Shown: positions 46,477-57,420 of the stretch, in pieces
How the letters are laid out: the number at the start of each line of letters is the position of its first letter
Position numbering within the stretch: position 1 is the first letter of the stretch
NCBI GenBank assembly: GCA_963995505.1
Contig: OZ023182.1
Location: 18,927,619 to 18,991,618, forward strand
Length of the DNA: 64,000 nt
From: Hypericum androsaemum
Taxonomy: Eukaryota; Streptophyta; Magnoliopsida; Malpighiales; Hypericaceae
Direction: 5' to 3'
Notes under the pieces: model-generated
Told to the model about the DNA's origin: nothing
Seen by the model: only the letters and a program-made list of their open reading frames with translations
Database searches by the model: none
Program-made: the position numbers and the translations under genes

Positions 46477-49400
46477 TTGAGCTCTGACCTCGATGAGATG
46501 CACCTCACGGCCATTGTGTCCGAGGTGAACCTCGTAGGTGGGAACACGAAGGAATGGTGGGTGGACACGGGGGCTACCCGCCACATTTGTGCCAACAAAT
46601 GGATGTTCAAGACCTATCAACCGGTCGATGATGAGCACTGCTACATGGGAAATTCTGTAGTCTCGAAGGTTGAAGGCAAGGGGACGGTCATGCTGAAGAT
46701 GACCTCGGGCAAGGAGCTGACCTTGACTGATGTGCTGCATGTGCCCGAGATTCGAAAGAATCTTATCTCTGGAGTGGTGCTCAACAAGAGGGGCTTTCGG
46801 CTTGTGTTCGAGTCCGACAAGGTCATCATGTCCAAGGGAGGGATGTTCGTTGGCAAGGGCTACTTGACCAACAATCTTTTTAAGATGAGTGTAATGACTT
46901 TAGCTCCCAAGGCAAAGTCTAGTGATAAGATTGATGTGGGTGCCGCCAATAAGGCTAGCACGAGCAATAATGTAATGAATGTTGCCGATAAGACCAATGA
47001 GAAAGTGAAGGTTGCTTATTCTCGGGATTCGTTATATTTATGGCATGGTAGACTAGGTCATGTGAACTATAAGTCTTTGCAAAGGCTAATATCACTTAAC
47101 CTACTACCAAAGTTTAACATCGATCACAAACATAAGTGCGAGACTTGTGTTGAGGCCAAGTACGCCAAAGCATCTTCCCACTCGATTGAGCGAAGTACGG
47201 AACCGTTGGATTTAATCCACACCGACGTATGTGATTTAAAATACGTACAAACGCGTGGCGGTAAAAATTATTTTATAACTTTTATCGACGATTGTACGAG
47301 GTATTGCTATGTCTACTTGATGAGAAGTAAAGACGAAGCAATAGACATGTTCATTCACTATAAGAATGAAGTTGAGAACCAACTTGGCAAGAAGATCAAA
47401 AATCTTCGAAGTGACCGAGGTGGTGAATATGAATCTCCATTTGCACAAGTTTGTGCCGAGAATGGAATCGTTCATCAAACCACGGCGCCTTATTCTCCCG
47501 AGCAAAATGGAATTGCGGAAAGGAAGAATATGACGCTTAAGGAAATGATGAATGCGATGCTTATTAGTTCCAGATTACCAAAGAATTTATGGGGGGAAGC
47601 GGTGCTTTCGGCCAACTATGTGCTCAACAGGGTACCACATAAAAAGTTGGATAAAACACCTTACGAATTATGGAAAGGTCATGCGCCTAGCTATAAATTC
47701 CTAAGGGTTTGGGGATGTCTTGCTAAGGTTCCGATCCCACCTCCTAAAAGGACAAGGATAGGACCCAAGACGGTGGATTGTGTGTTTATCGGTTATGCAC
47801 AAGATATTGCTGCATATCGATTCTTGGTACACAAGTCAGATAACTCTGATATCCACGTAAATACTATCATAGAAGTTAGGGATGCTTCATTCTTTGAAGA
47901 AATCTTTCCTCACAAAGCTCGAACTAGTGTTGACCGTCAAGTTGACCAAAGTGGAAGCAATGTGGGGGGAGAGGAACCTCAAAATGAAGTTGAAGAGCCT
48001 AGGCGTGGGAAAAGGGCTAGAAAAGAAAAGTCCTTCGGATCAGATTTCCTAACATATCTGTTAGAAAAGGATCCAGTAACCTACAAAGAAGCAATGTCTT
48101 CTACAGACTCTGCTCTTTGGAAGGAAGTGGTGAATAGTGAGATAGAGTCTATCTTACATAATCATACTTGGGAACTAGTAGATCTACCTCCGGGTAGTAA
48201 ACCACTGGGCCATAAGTGGATCTTCAAAAAGAAGATGAAGCCTGATGGTACAGTGGATAAGTACAAGGCGAGACTTGTTGTTAAAGGCTACAAGCAAACT
48301 GAGGGTGTTGATTATTTTGACACATATGCTTCTGTTTCCAGGAAAACGTCTATTAGGTTAGTCATAGCCTTGGCGGCTTTGTTTAACCTAGAGATCCATC
48401 AAATGGATGTAAAGACGGCCTTCCTTAATGGAGATTTAGAAGAGGAGATTTACATGGAGAAACCCGAAGGGTTTGTGGTTCCAGGTAAAGAACATAAGGT
48501 GTGTAAACTTGTAAAATCCTTGTATGGACTAAAACAAGCACCTAAACAATGGCACGAAAAGTTTGATAGTGTAATGCTATCAAACGGGTTTCAGATAAAC
48601 CAATGTGATAAATGTGTCTACGTGAAAGGAGATGATAACGACTATGTGATAGTTTGTCTCTACGTAGATGACATGTTGATCGTGGGTAATAATGATAATA
48701 TCAAAATTACCAAGAAAATGTTGTCACAAAATTTCGACATGAAAGACTTGGGACAAGCTGATGTAATACTTGGGATAAAAATCACCAAGACTTCAGAAGG
48801 TTACGCGCTTTCCCAAGGTCACTATGTCGAAAAGATACTTGACAAATTCGATAAGAATAGCAATGTAATTGCGAGAACTCCTATGGAAGTGGTGTCGAGT
48901 CTCTGCAAGAATCGCGGAGAGAGTGTGAGACAACTAAAATATTCTAGAGTTATAGGCAGTCTAATGTACCTCATGGACTGTACTAGACCAGATATTGCAA
49001 ACTCGGTAAACAGATTGTCGAGATATACGAGTAATCCCAATGATGAACATTGGAAAGCGATAGTTAGAGTCCTTAGATACCTAAGGTACACTGCTAACTA
49101 TGGATTACACTATACGAGACATCCAGCCATTCTGGAAGGGTATTCAGACACGAACTGGATCTCGGACTCCAAGAATATAAAATCCACTAGCGGATACATA
49201 TTTACATTTGGAGGAGCAGCGGTCTCGTGGAGATCATGCAAACAAACTTGCATTGCTAGATCAACTATGGAATCAGAATTCATAGCGTTGGATCTAGCAG
49301 CTGAAGAGGCGGATTGGCTCCAAAGTTTCTTGGAGGACATCCCGATGTGATCAAAACCAGTGCCTCCTATTAGCGTGCACTGTGATAGTCAATCAGCTAT

Positions 49401-49608
49401 TGGAAGAGCACAAAATAATGTGTATAATGGAAAGTCTAGACACATACGTCGCAGACATAAATCCGTGAGAACGTTATTGAGAACGGGTGTGATATCTTTA
49501 GACTATGTAAAGTCAAAAGAGAACATCGCGGATCCATTAACTAAGGGTCTAACGAGAGACCAAGTTGAGGTATCATCAAGGGGAATGAGATTAAAGCCCA
49601 CGAAATGA
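46477..49608 (+). pseudogene. Copia pol (protease, integrase, reverse transcriptase, RNase H) with one in-frame stop
   Basis: Open from 46477 to 49350 (957 codons), then TGA at 49348-49350, then the same frame is open again to 49608. Domains in order: aspartic protease [12 protein letters not shown] (Asp30); integrase zinc region ([18 protein letters not shown]) and catalytic D, D, E in HTDVCD, SDRGGEY and AERKN; reverse transcriptase with [12 protein letters not shown] and YVDDMLIVG; RNase H with SDTNWISD and [19 protein letters not shown]. After the stop come CDSQSAIGRAQNN and ENIADPLTKGL. The stop stands where related Copia proteins commonly have tryptophan (PMWSKPVP), so TGG to TGA is likely. 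Confidence 0.93.
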
Positions 49609-50207
49609 CCTAAACCCATGATGGCAACCCAACCTGGATCGTAAATCCCGATCTGCAGATTCAAAGGGACAACCGAATTGTGAGGCTAGGGTCGAACAAA
49701 GCACTCAGGAAATTGGTTTCCTTGCCTATTCCTATGATGGAAGAGTGATAGACCTGTCCGTGTGAAGGTTAAGCTTTAAGCTTTTAATGATCCTTATACT
49801 TCGAGTATATATATAAGTGGGGTATGGCAGGATACTCCTTATAAGAGATCACCTATGTCGAATGTGAAGGGGCCGCTTCAATGAGATGAGTTAAGGGCTA
49901 AATCTCTAGAGCATTCGATGAAGTTTCCAAGGCGGTCCAGGGCCAAAATGGACAACAACGAAAGAACCAAGTAGTGGTTTGAGAAGGAGTTGTGTGAGTA
50001 CCTTTGTCTTGGTATACATAAAATGCCGAATAGTTCAAGGCATCGCGTCCACTGGTTGGCAAGTATATCCAAAGGTATTTCACTAAGGAAGGTTCAAGGC
50101 TTTCAACCACCTTTCCTGATGCAACAAATTCTCGCAGAACTCCAAGTTGTATGTAGCATTGGTAGGCTCATATCATATATAAGCCAATTTGCATTCATGT
50201 GGGAGAT

Positions 50208-51416
50208 TGTTGGAGAATTGGTTTATTAACCAAGGAAGAGATGGCCCAATACAAGTGAGTATATTGGACTTTGGCCCAAATATTTAATTAGAGGGAGAAT
50301 CCTAATTAAATATAATAACTAAGTAATTATTGGGCAACTTTGAGCTAATTTAATTGAAGGTCACACCAATTGATTTTTGGGTGTTTGTGAGTTCAATACG
50401 AAAATTCAATTTTATAAGGGGTGAATGAAAATTGGCTTTAAAGTGGTATGGTTGTTATTAAAATAAGCACAATCCCACATTGGTTAGCGCACCATGCTGA
50501 GACAAGTTTATAAGGGACTAGAAGTCTAGCATGGGTAAACTGGTGGAGAAGGGAGAGGCTCCTCGCGCCGTCCGTCCGTCCGTCCGGCCCGGCTCGGCTC
50601 GGCTCGACACGCACGCGCGCGCGCGGCCCGCCCCGTCCCGGACCGGGCCGGGCTCGGGCTCGGGTGCGGGTGCGGGTGCGGGTTGCGGGATTGTGGGTTT
50701 GTGGGAATTGTTCCAGGTTCCAGGGCCTTATCTTTTTAGAACTGGGCCGGACTTGTTGTAGCGATCCTAGGCCCAAAAAGTCCTCTGGGCTTCTTGGACT
50801 TCCGTTTGGACAAGCCCACGTTCTGGAACCTTCTCTTGCCAGCTGCCATTTGAATTTAAATTCGAATTTTAAATTCATGAGAGTAACAGCCTATTTATGT
50901 TGGGGGTTTTATGGGTCTTGTAACAGCCCATTTAATGGGTGGGTTAATGGCCCTATTAAATCCAGATTTGGCTGTTGGAGGTCCAAGGCTGCCTATAAAA
51001 GGAGCCCACCTCCTTCATTCCAAATCATCCCAGCTTTTACTCTTCCTTGAGCTCTCTACTTCTCCCTCCAGAGCATAGCATTTCTTTCTTTCATTTGTGT
51101 CGGAGTTCTAGAGCTACGAAAGGTTCGAAAGGTGTACGAAAGTGCTTCCTTTTGTACACGAGGTTGGGCGTTGTACCTTGGGAACTCTATTACCCACGGA
51201 GGCCTGAAGCATATAGGCGGGTAATAAGAGTTTAAGGGCACACGGTAAAACTGTGGCCTCGTCCAGGATTGCATCCGAAATCCCTAGCTTGAAGAAGACG
51301 GTTTTGCACACTTATTTACAAGTGTGATCGTGAGCATATTCTTACTCTATATTCTCATATTGCTTACGATATATATACTCGTGTTAAACCATTATTTACT
51401 AATATTTGTTCCAACA
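50208..51416 (+). repeat. 3' LTR of the Copia element (1209 bp)
   Basis: It starts TGTTGGAGAATTGG after the purine-rich GGGAGA and ends CCAACA. TATAAAAG at 50994-51001 is a good promoter candidate. It contains a GC-rich stretch (about 50575-50690) with CG dinucleotide repeats and repeated CGGGTG that is much shorter in the 5' LTR. Confidence 0.93.
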
Positions 51417-52211
51417 GAGATAACTTCTTTACTTACCTTGTGCTGCCTCATGGGCTATTTGAAGTCTCCTCTCCCAATTTTGAACTTCAGGGTTATTCTC
51501 TGTGATATGATTCACGTACATATTGGTTAAGCAATTGTCTGTCATGACTTCAGTTCCGCAAGAAAAAAAATTCAATTGAGTTTGTTGGTCTATAAGTTTA
51601 AGAAAAAAAGTACAAACTTGAAAGGTGATATTCCAAGTCCCCATTAGCCATGTACTCGTAGACGAGGCCCAAGTTTGAATCCTCGTTGCAATACCCTACT
51701 AGACTTGTCAGGTTCCTGTGGTGAACTCGCAAAAGCAGCTTGACCTTCATATATACATTAGTGAAAAGAATCAGCATTTCATATCTCATAATAGAATAAG
51801 CTACTTTCTTATACACACCTCGGCTTGGAACTCCTTGTACCCTTGGGCCGAAGATGGGGAAAGCATCTTTACGGCAACCGGAGTCCCTTCCATGTAGCCA
51901 TAGTAGACTGCTCCAAATCCTCCTTTGCCATGAACTCTATCAAAACTGTTGGTGATCTTCAATATGTCCTAAAAAAACTATTTAAATAGTGTTATGTCAA
52001 GTACATAAATTTATGACTCTTAATCGGATATTTTTAAATCACAAAAGAATGGTGTGCGAGTGGGTCTAACCACAACATAGATTTTTAATGAGAGATTATA
52101 ATATGTTGATTTTGATTGGGTCTTCGACATATGAGTCCATTTTTAATGTAGAGTATAGGATATAAGGTAGGGTTAGAATCTTATCATAGAACATACTTTG
52201 GACCTTACCCT

Positions 52212-52214
<3 letters not shown>

Positions 52215-52280
<66 letters not shown>
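52215..52280. repeat. (AT)33 microsatellite
   Basis: About 66 bp of uninterrupted AT repeats in the sequence that replaces exons 3-8 of pseudogene C. It could form a hairpin and is a likely fragile or hypervariable site. Confidence 0.97.
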
Positions 52281-52283
<3 letters not shown>

Positions 52284-53201
52284 ACTCATATTGTAAATTT
52301 TATCTTTCTTATATTTTTTATTGATTGTTAATGTGTAATGAATAAAATGTATGAAAATGATTTATATTTAAAATTTATTTTATATACAATTAGTGTAATT
52401 ATTATAATGGAGCAATAAAAATTTTACCTATCAAAAGAAATTATTTAAATTTTATGTACAGAATTAATTTTTTATACAAAAACTTATCAATTGTAAAATG
52501 TTTAAAGGTCTGACTCTTCAAATTAAGGTATGAATAAGATCCCTAGCTATTGGTATTCAGTTTATACAAAGAATAAGAAAAAGAAAACAGTCGTACCTGA
52601 TAACTGCTGCATCAGTCGAGCCGCCAAGATAATTCCGGAATATTTTCACCAATGACACACCGGCCGGGGTTGCATACGCGTCGTCGTTCTTAATTTCTCT
52701 TACTTCTATTGCGGAAATAAATGGGTTCCCTTTTCTCAAATTCACCAGGCAAATAAAAATATAACCAAGACTTGGGACATGTATAATCTCTTTGGTTATA
52801 TTTAAAGTACTGTCTGATTGCACGTTGGCCCATTTGGTTGCCCCGAGATACAGATCAAACACCGGCGGCTTGTTTAGGCCATCGTAGTTCCCGTAGTAAA
52901 AAACGGCTCTGACCAGGTGCTTTTTGCCCTGGGATAGTGAGATGTTGTAACAGTTTCTGATCCCTTCAGAAGGTTCTCAGTGTCTGACCAGGTACGCCGT
53001 GGATCGCGCCACCGGTGATGTATGGTGCGTCCGATGTATAGTTAAGTGTGGTCTGAGTATCGTAGGATGTGGTGTTTTCCGGTAAGCCACAATCTATGTT
53101 AATCAAACCTGAAAATGAAAAAAAAAATTGAGTCTACAGAAGTTGGATCAACTCTAGTATGTTTAATGTTTAAGCTAGACAAATCGATACAATCATGATA
53201 A

Positions 53202-53299
53202 GTAAAAGGGTATTTAGCTTAACGGTACAATGTGCATACAAATTCAAGGAGGTATGGGGTTCAAATTCTGGTAGGTGTAAAAATTTACCTTCAAAAAAA
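53202..53299 (+). mobile_element. Short tRNA-derived SINE with 14-bp target duplication
   Basis: TACAATCATGATAA flanks it at 53188-53201 and 53300-53313. The body starts GTAAAAGGGTATTTAGC, has an A-box-like TAGCTTAACGG and a B-box-like GGGGTTCAAATTCT and ends with CCTTCAAAAAAA. At 98 bp it is unusually short. It sits in intron 1 of pseudogene C. Confidence 0.85.
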
Positions 53300-54179
53300 T
53301 ACAATCATGATAAATGATGTTCAATAACTATTGGTAATTACAAAATGTTCCCTCAAACGAAATTTTTTGGGTCAAAATTTGCACGGATTTTGACTTCGAC
53401 AATGTGCCATGAAACAGGTCGGGGGGGAGCAACAACAGGCCACAGTATCAACCGACTATCGTATCATGTTAGAATTTTTATATCCAATACTTATAAATAA
53501 ATCTAGCACACTCGTAATTCGCAACGTGATAATTTCAACATACATGCCAAACTGGTTTCGTCAATAACCGGTAGGTTGAATAAGAGAAAAATAAAACTTA
53601 AATTATTTCAGAGAATATAAGAAAATGATTCAGAGTGAACTTGGGGGATTGCTCTGGGCGTCAACGAGGACTAGGAGGCTGATCATGAGAGCGAGAACTT
53701 TGTGAAGGAAATATTCACGGGACATCTTCTTCATCGGCTTGTTTTGTGCTAGGAAATAAAGAGATATTGAAGCTATGGTTAAAAATCGAGTATGTGAAGG
53801 AAATATTCACGGGACATCTTCTTCATCAGTTTCTGGTCCCTTCAGGTAAAGTTCTCAGTGTCTGAGAAACAAAATCGAGTATGGTTAAAAAAAAATTGAG
53901 TCCATAGAAGTTGGATCAGCTCTAGTATGTTTAATGTTTAAGCTGGACAAATAAATACTCATCATGATTGTTGGTAGTGGAAGTGGTACAATAACGCTAA
54001 GACTTTCCGAGACGAATTTGGAATGGACGTCCCAAGGTCGGCCTAACAGAAAGAGAGAAAAAAGTACTACGAGCTAAGGAAAAATGATAAAGAGTAAAGG
54101 ATTGTTGTTGTTGTTGTGTTATTGATGATGATCATCATGTCCTCGTGCCCGTGCCTTTTTTATATAGAGACGTCGTCAA

Positions 54180-54630
54180 CTTAGCCTCATCTCATGATGA
54201 GAAATCCGAACTACCTTAGTCATATTGATGACGCCAACTTGGTTCCGGCTCGTGATGAGAAACACAAACTGGCTTAATCATATTGATGCCTAAACCGCCT
54301 TAGTCACATTGAGGACGCCAACCTAGCCTCATCTTATGATGAGAAACCCGAACCGCCTAAGTCATATCGATGATACCAATTTGGCTCTGGCTCATGATAA
54401 GAAATCTAAACTACCTTACCCATATCGATGCCTAAACTGCTTTAGTTACATTGAGGACGCCGACCTAGCCTCATCTCATGATGAAAAACCCGAACCGCCT
54501 TAGTCATGTCGATGACGCCAACTTGGCTCTGGCTCATGATGAGAAACTCGAACCACCTTAGTCATATTGATGAATGATGAGAAACCAAACTGCCTTAGCT
54601 ATATTGATGACGTCGACCTGGTTTCGGCTT
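54180..54630. repeat. Tandem array 1 in the solo LTR (~75-bp units paired as ~150 bp)
   Basis: Alternating units contain GACGCCAACTTGGCTCTGG and GAGGACGCCAACCTAGCC, each followed by CTCATGATGAGAAAC. The latter recurs at a spacing of about 147 bp, so two ~75-bp subunits form a higher-order unit. Confidence 0.75.
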
Positions 54631-54904
54631 CCTCTCAAACGTCTTTGCCAAAATAACATTAACGTCTAAATGAGCTAGGTTTCCATCAAAACCCAGGCGA
54701 GCCCAACACAGGTGAGCCCGATACCAAAGTGAGCCCAATCTATTCCATCATTTTTCTCCAAAGGCCAGCCTTCTTTGAGACCAGGCAGTCTCCGAAGCCC
54801 AACAATCTTCAACTTGGGCAAGCTCCAACCCATTAGTGCGAACTCGGGTGGCCCATAACACTGATACTAAGGCAGACTTAATAAATTCGGCGAGCTCCAA
54901 CTCG

Positions 54905-55350
54905 AAGGTCCATCTTAAGGCATTCTCGCCTAATGCATTCTCCAATCCGCATTCTTGTCCAAGGTGTTCTCACCCAAAACATTCTCGTCTAAGGTGTTCT
55001 CACTCAAGCGTTCTCGTCTAAGGCATTCTCACCCAAGCGTTCCCATCCAAGGTATTCTCATTCAAGGCATTCTCACCCAAGCGTTCTTGTCAGGGCATTC
55101 TCATCCGAGCATTCTCGTACAAGGCGTACTCACCCTGGCGTTCTTGTCCCAGAATGAACAAATCTGAAGTGCAGCCCACAACAATGATAAAAAGCAGACT
55201 TAATAAATTTAGTGAGCGCCACCTCGAAGGCTCGTCTTGAGGCATTCTTGGGTCCAAGGCATTCTCCACCCCGAAATTCTCACCCAAACATTCTCACCCC
55301 GACGTTCTCATTCCGTCATTCTTATCGCAGCATACTCACCCTGACATTCT
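54905..55350. repeat. Tandem array 2 in the solo LTR (CATTCTCACC-type short units)
   Basis: Degenerate units of roughly 15-30 bp around GCATTCTCACCCAAGCGTTC and CTCGTCTAAGG, interrupted near 55150-55230 by unique sequence. Confidence 0.75.
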
Positions 55351-56009
55351 TATCCCAGAATGAACAAATCCGAAGTACGACCTGTTCTAATTCGTGATTA
55401 TTTTTTAAGTCTCAACAATAAGCCGACAAGACGAGCATGGTGGGTGGACATGTTAGGGGAGTCGGTTAGGCGAGCATAACACCAAGGACATCCAGACCAA
55501 AGCAAACACAAAACCAAGGCCGCCGCTTCAAGACCAATGCCATCACAAAACCAATGCAAACACGAGACCAAGGAAAACATGGGATCAAGGGCATCTATGT
55601 AGGTACGAGATCAAGACCATCTCAAAATCAAAGTCAACACGAGACCAATGTGAGCACGAAACGAGATAGGCGAGTGAGCAAATGGGTGAACGAGCGAGGT
55701 GAGCGGGTGAGTTGGTGAGCTCACTCCTAATCACTCTAAGATGATCAGCTAGCTCTTAACTAGGCCAAGGCGAGCAGCTCGCCCCCCACCAGTCTAGGGC
55801 GAGCTTGCTCACTCACTCCACCAGCGAGCTAGCCTTTAAATAGAATTATGATCTTTTTTGCTTCAAATTTGGAAAATTATATACTATAAAGTTGTAGGTC
55901 TCTGTCTTGCCTTTCCATAGCCGAAAGAATCAGCTCAATCTGATGCTCGACTCAAAAGATATGACTAATCAACCAAAATTTGACACAACTGAAGCAGACG
56001 ATGAGGTGA

Positions 56010-56510
56010 GTCCATCCCAAAAGTAGACGTTGAGACGAGTCCATCCCGAAGTAGAATGATGGAGGGGGTGTCTCGAAGTGGACGACCAGGGGGTGTGTTC
56101 CAATGCGGACAACCAAGGAGGTCTGTCCCAAAGTGGACAACTAGGGGGTGTGTCCCAAAGTGGACAACCAGGGAGGTCTGTCCCAAAGTGGACAACTAGG
56201 AGGTACATCCCGAAGTGGACAACCAGGAGGGTCCATCACGAAGCGGACAACTGGGGGTCCTTCCCAAAGTGGACAACCACAGGGTGTGTGCCAAAGCGGA
56301 TAACCAGGGGGGTCCGTCTCGAAGCGGACAACCAGAGGGGTCCGTCACAAAGTGGACAACCAAGGAGTGCGTCTCGAAGCGGACAACCAGGGGGTGTGCC
56401 CAAGTTGGACAAGCTTGGGGGTCCATCCAGAAGCGGATAACCAGAAAGGTCCATCCTGAAATGGACAACGATGGAGGTCCGTCCCAAAGTCGACGACTAG
56501 GCGGTCGGAC
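56010..56510. repeat. Tandem array 3 in the solo LTR (~29-30-bp units)
   Basis: More than a dozen copies of a unit like GTCCCAAAGTGGACAACCAG followed by a G-run. Because many units are near 30 bp, several frames stay open on both strands. These are not genes. Confidence 0.85.
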
Positions 56511-57045
56511 AAAAATGGACAGACGACTAAGTGAGCGAACAATCGAACAACACCAAAGTGTCACATTACGATCGAACCCAAGGTCATACTAGAACCTTAA
56601 CCTCTCGAGGTCATTTTTGAACTCCAACAATGATAAATGATTTCTAATAAGTACTGATTATCGAAACTCATCGGACCGAAATTTTTAAGAATTTTGACTT
56701 CATTAACTTACCATGAACCAGATCTTGCGAGCAAAAACTTTCCACGAGATCAAGTGATTCTGATACCATATTATAATTTTCACATACAATACTAATAAAC
56801 AAAGCTACTATACTTACAACTAACAAATGATAATTATGTCAAACTCAATTCCTTCAATAACGGATGGGTTGAATAAGAGAAAAATAAATTTTATATTATT
56901 CCAGAGAGAAATGAGAAAGAATGGTTCAGAGAGAACCTGAGGGATTGTTCTGGGCGTCAACGAAGGACTACGAGAGTAATCATGAGAGCGAGAAGTTTGT
57001 GAAGGAAATATTCACGGGACATCTTCTTCATTGGCTTGTTATTGG

Positions 57046-57240
57046 AATGGGTTAATCTTATGTCCATTATTATGCTCGCACGACCCTATTTTATTGCGGA
57101 TCTCTTTTGAGAAGACGTGTTGAAAATTTCACATTGTTAAGTGCATAAATGATAAGTTTGTTTATAAATGTGAAAATTCACCTATGTATCGAATGAAAAT
57201 TTTGGGTTAAATATGAGATTCAAAAATATGAAAATTTTTC
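57046..57240 (+). mobile_element. Degraded TRIM relic
   Basis: The stretch contains GGGTTAATCTTATGTCCATT, GCTCGCACGACCC and TGTTGAAAATTTCACATTG, matching in order the interior and right LTR of the TRIM at 10698-11039. It lacks a recognisable left LTR and target duplication. Confidence 0.65.
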
Positions 57241-57420
57241 GATCTTGATATAAATATGAATAAAAGTATATCCGAACTTTCAATATTTTACTAGATTTAT
57301 GGTAGGTATTACATGGTTGACTGTTTCTCATATTTTAATGTGATTACTATTAAAATTTCTATAGTACCCCTCGAGGACATTTATTCTCGCAACTTGCACG
57401 ACAGTGTTTTAATGGGCAAT

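Larger units (their letters stand above)
43741..51416 (+). mobile_element. Copia LTR retrotransposon, nearly full length, mutated
   Basis: The order LTR, gag, protease, integrase, reverse transcriptase, RNase H, LTR is that of the Copia superfamily. The target duplication GAGAT lies at 43736-43740 and 51417-51421. The matching intron of A, B and F has no insert. The first base of the left LTR is G where the right LTR has T. No standard initiator-Met primer-binding site is visible after the left LTR. It carries a gag frameshift and an in-frame stop in RNase H, so it cannot encode all its own proteins. Confidence 0.95.
42874..53734 (-). pseudogene. Malectin-like LRR receptor kinase, pseudogene C (exons 3-8 lost, Copia insertion)
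   Basis: Remaining exons in transcript order: exon 1 53641-53734 (signal peptide, intact), exon 2 52597-53108 (512 nt against 529 in A, so out of frame), exon 9 truncated at 51829-51968, exon 10 51618-51744, exon 11 51437-51499, exon 12 43436-43628, exon 13 42874-43285. The second half of the malectin domain, the GDPC motif, all LRRs, the membrane span and the exon-9 start are gone between 51969 and 52596, where AT-rich sequence and an AT microsatellite lie. The glycine loop reads VHGKGGFG where A has [11 protein letters not shown] and DFG survive. The intron between exons 11 and 12 holds a 7.7-kb Copia element. No functional receptor can be made. Confidence 0.88.
53969..56629 (-). mobile_element. 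Large solo LTR (2661 bp) with internal tandem arrays
   Basis: TGTTGG...CCAACA termini are flanked by ATGAT (53964-53968 and 56630-56634), which interrupts the sequence CATGATAAATGAT seen intact in A intron 1. On the minus strand CTCTATATAAAAAAGGCAC (about 54156-54175) followed by a leader with ACAACAACAACAAC is a promoter-like arrangement, so I orient it minus. No gag or pol remains. Three separate tandem arrays lie inside. Confidence 0.82.
53795..57031 (-). pseudogene. Receptor kinase fragment D (exon 1 and a scrap of exon 2)
   Basis: Exon 1 is 56937-57031, one base longer than in A. The extra base in the codons after the hydrophobic core gives a TGA before the splice site. Intron 1 follows, interrupted by a 2.66-kb solo LTR. 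At 53795-53890 a piece of exon 1 is joined directly to a piece of exon 2 (matching TTTCTGGTCCCTTCAGG). Nothing downstream of this is present. It is a dead 5' fragment left by rearrangement. Confidence 0.8.

Noticed and set aside
48822..49091. Minus-strand ORFs inside Copia pol
   Set aside because: They are antisense to well-conserved reverse transcriptase and RNase H coding sequence.
53210..53270. Possible tRNA gene
   Set aside because: A- and B-box-like motifs exist, but no cloverleaf or anticodon arm can be drawn, and the 14-bp target duplication and A tail mark it as a SINE.
56010..56564. Regularly spaced ~30-bp repeats resembling a CRISPR array, and ORFs of 120-125 codons across them
   Set aside because: There are no unique spacers and the units are degenerate tandem copies inside a plant LTR. 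The open frames come from a unit length near a multiple of three.
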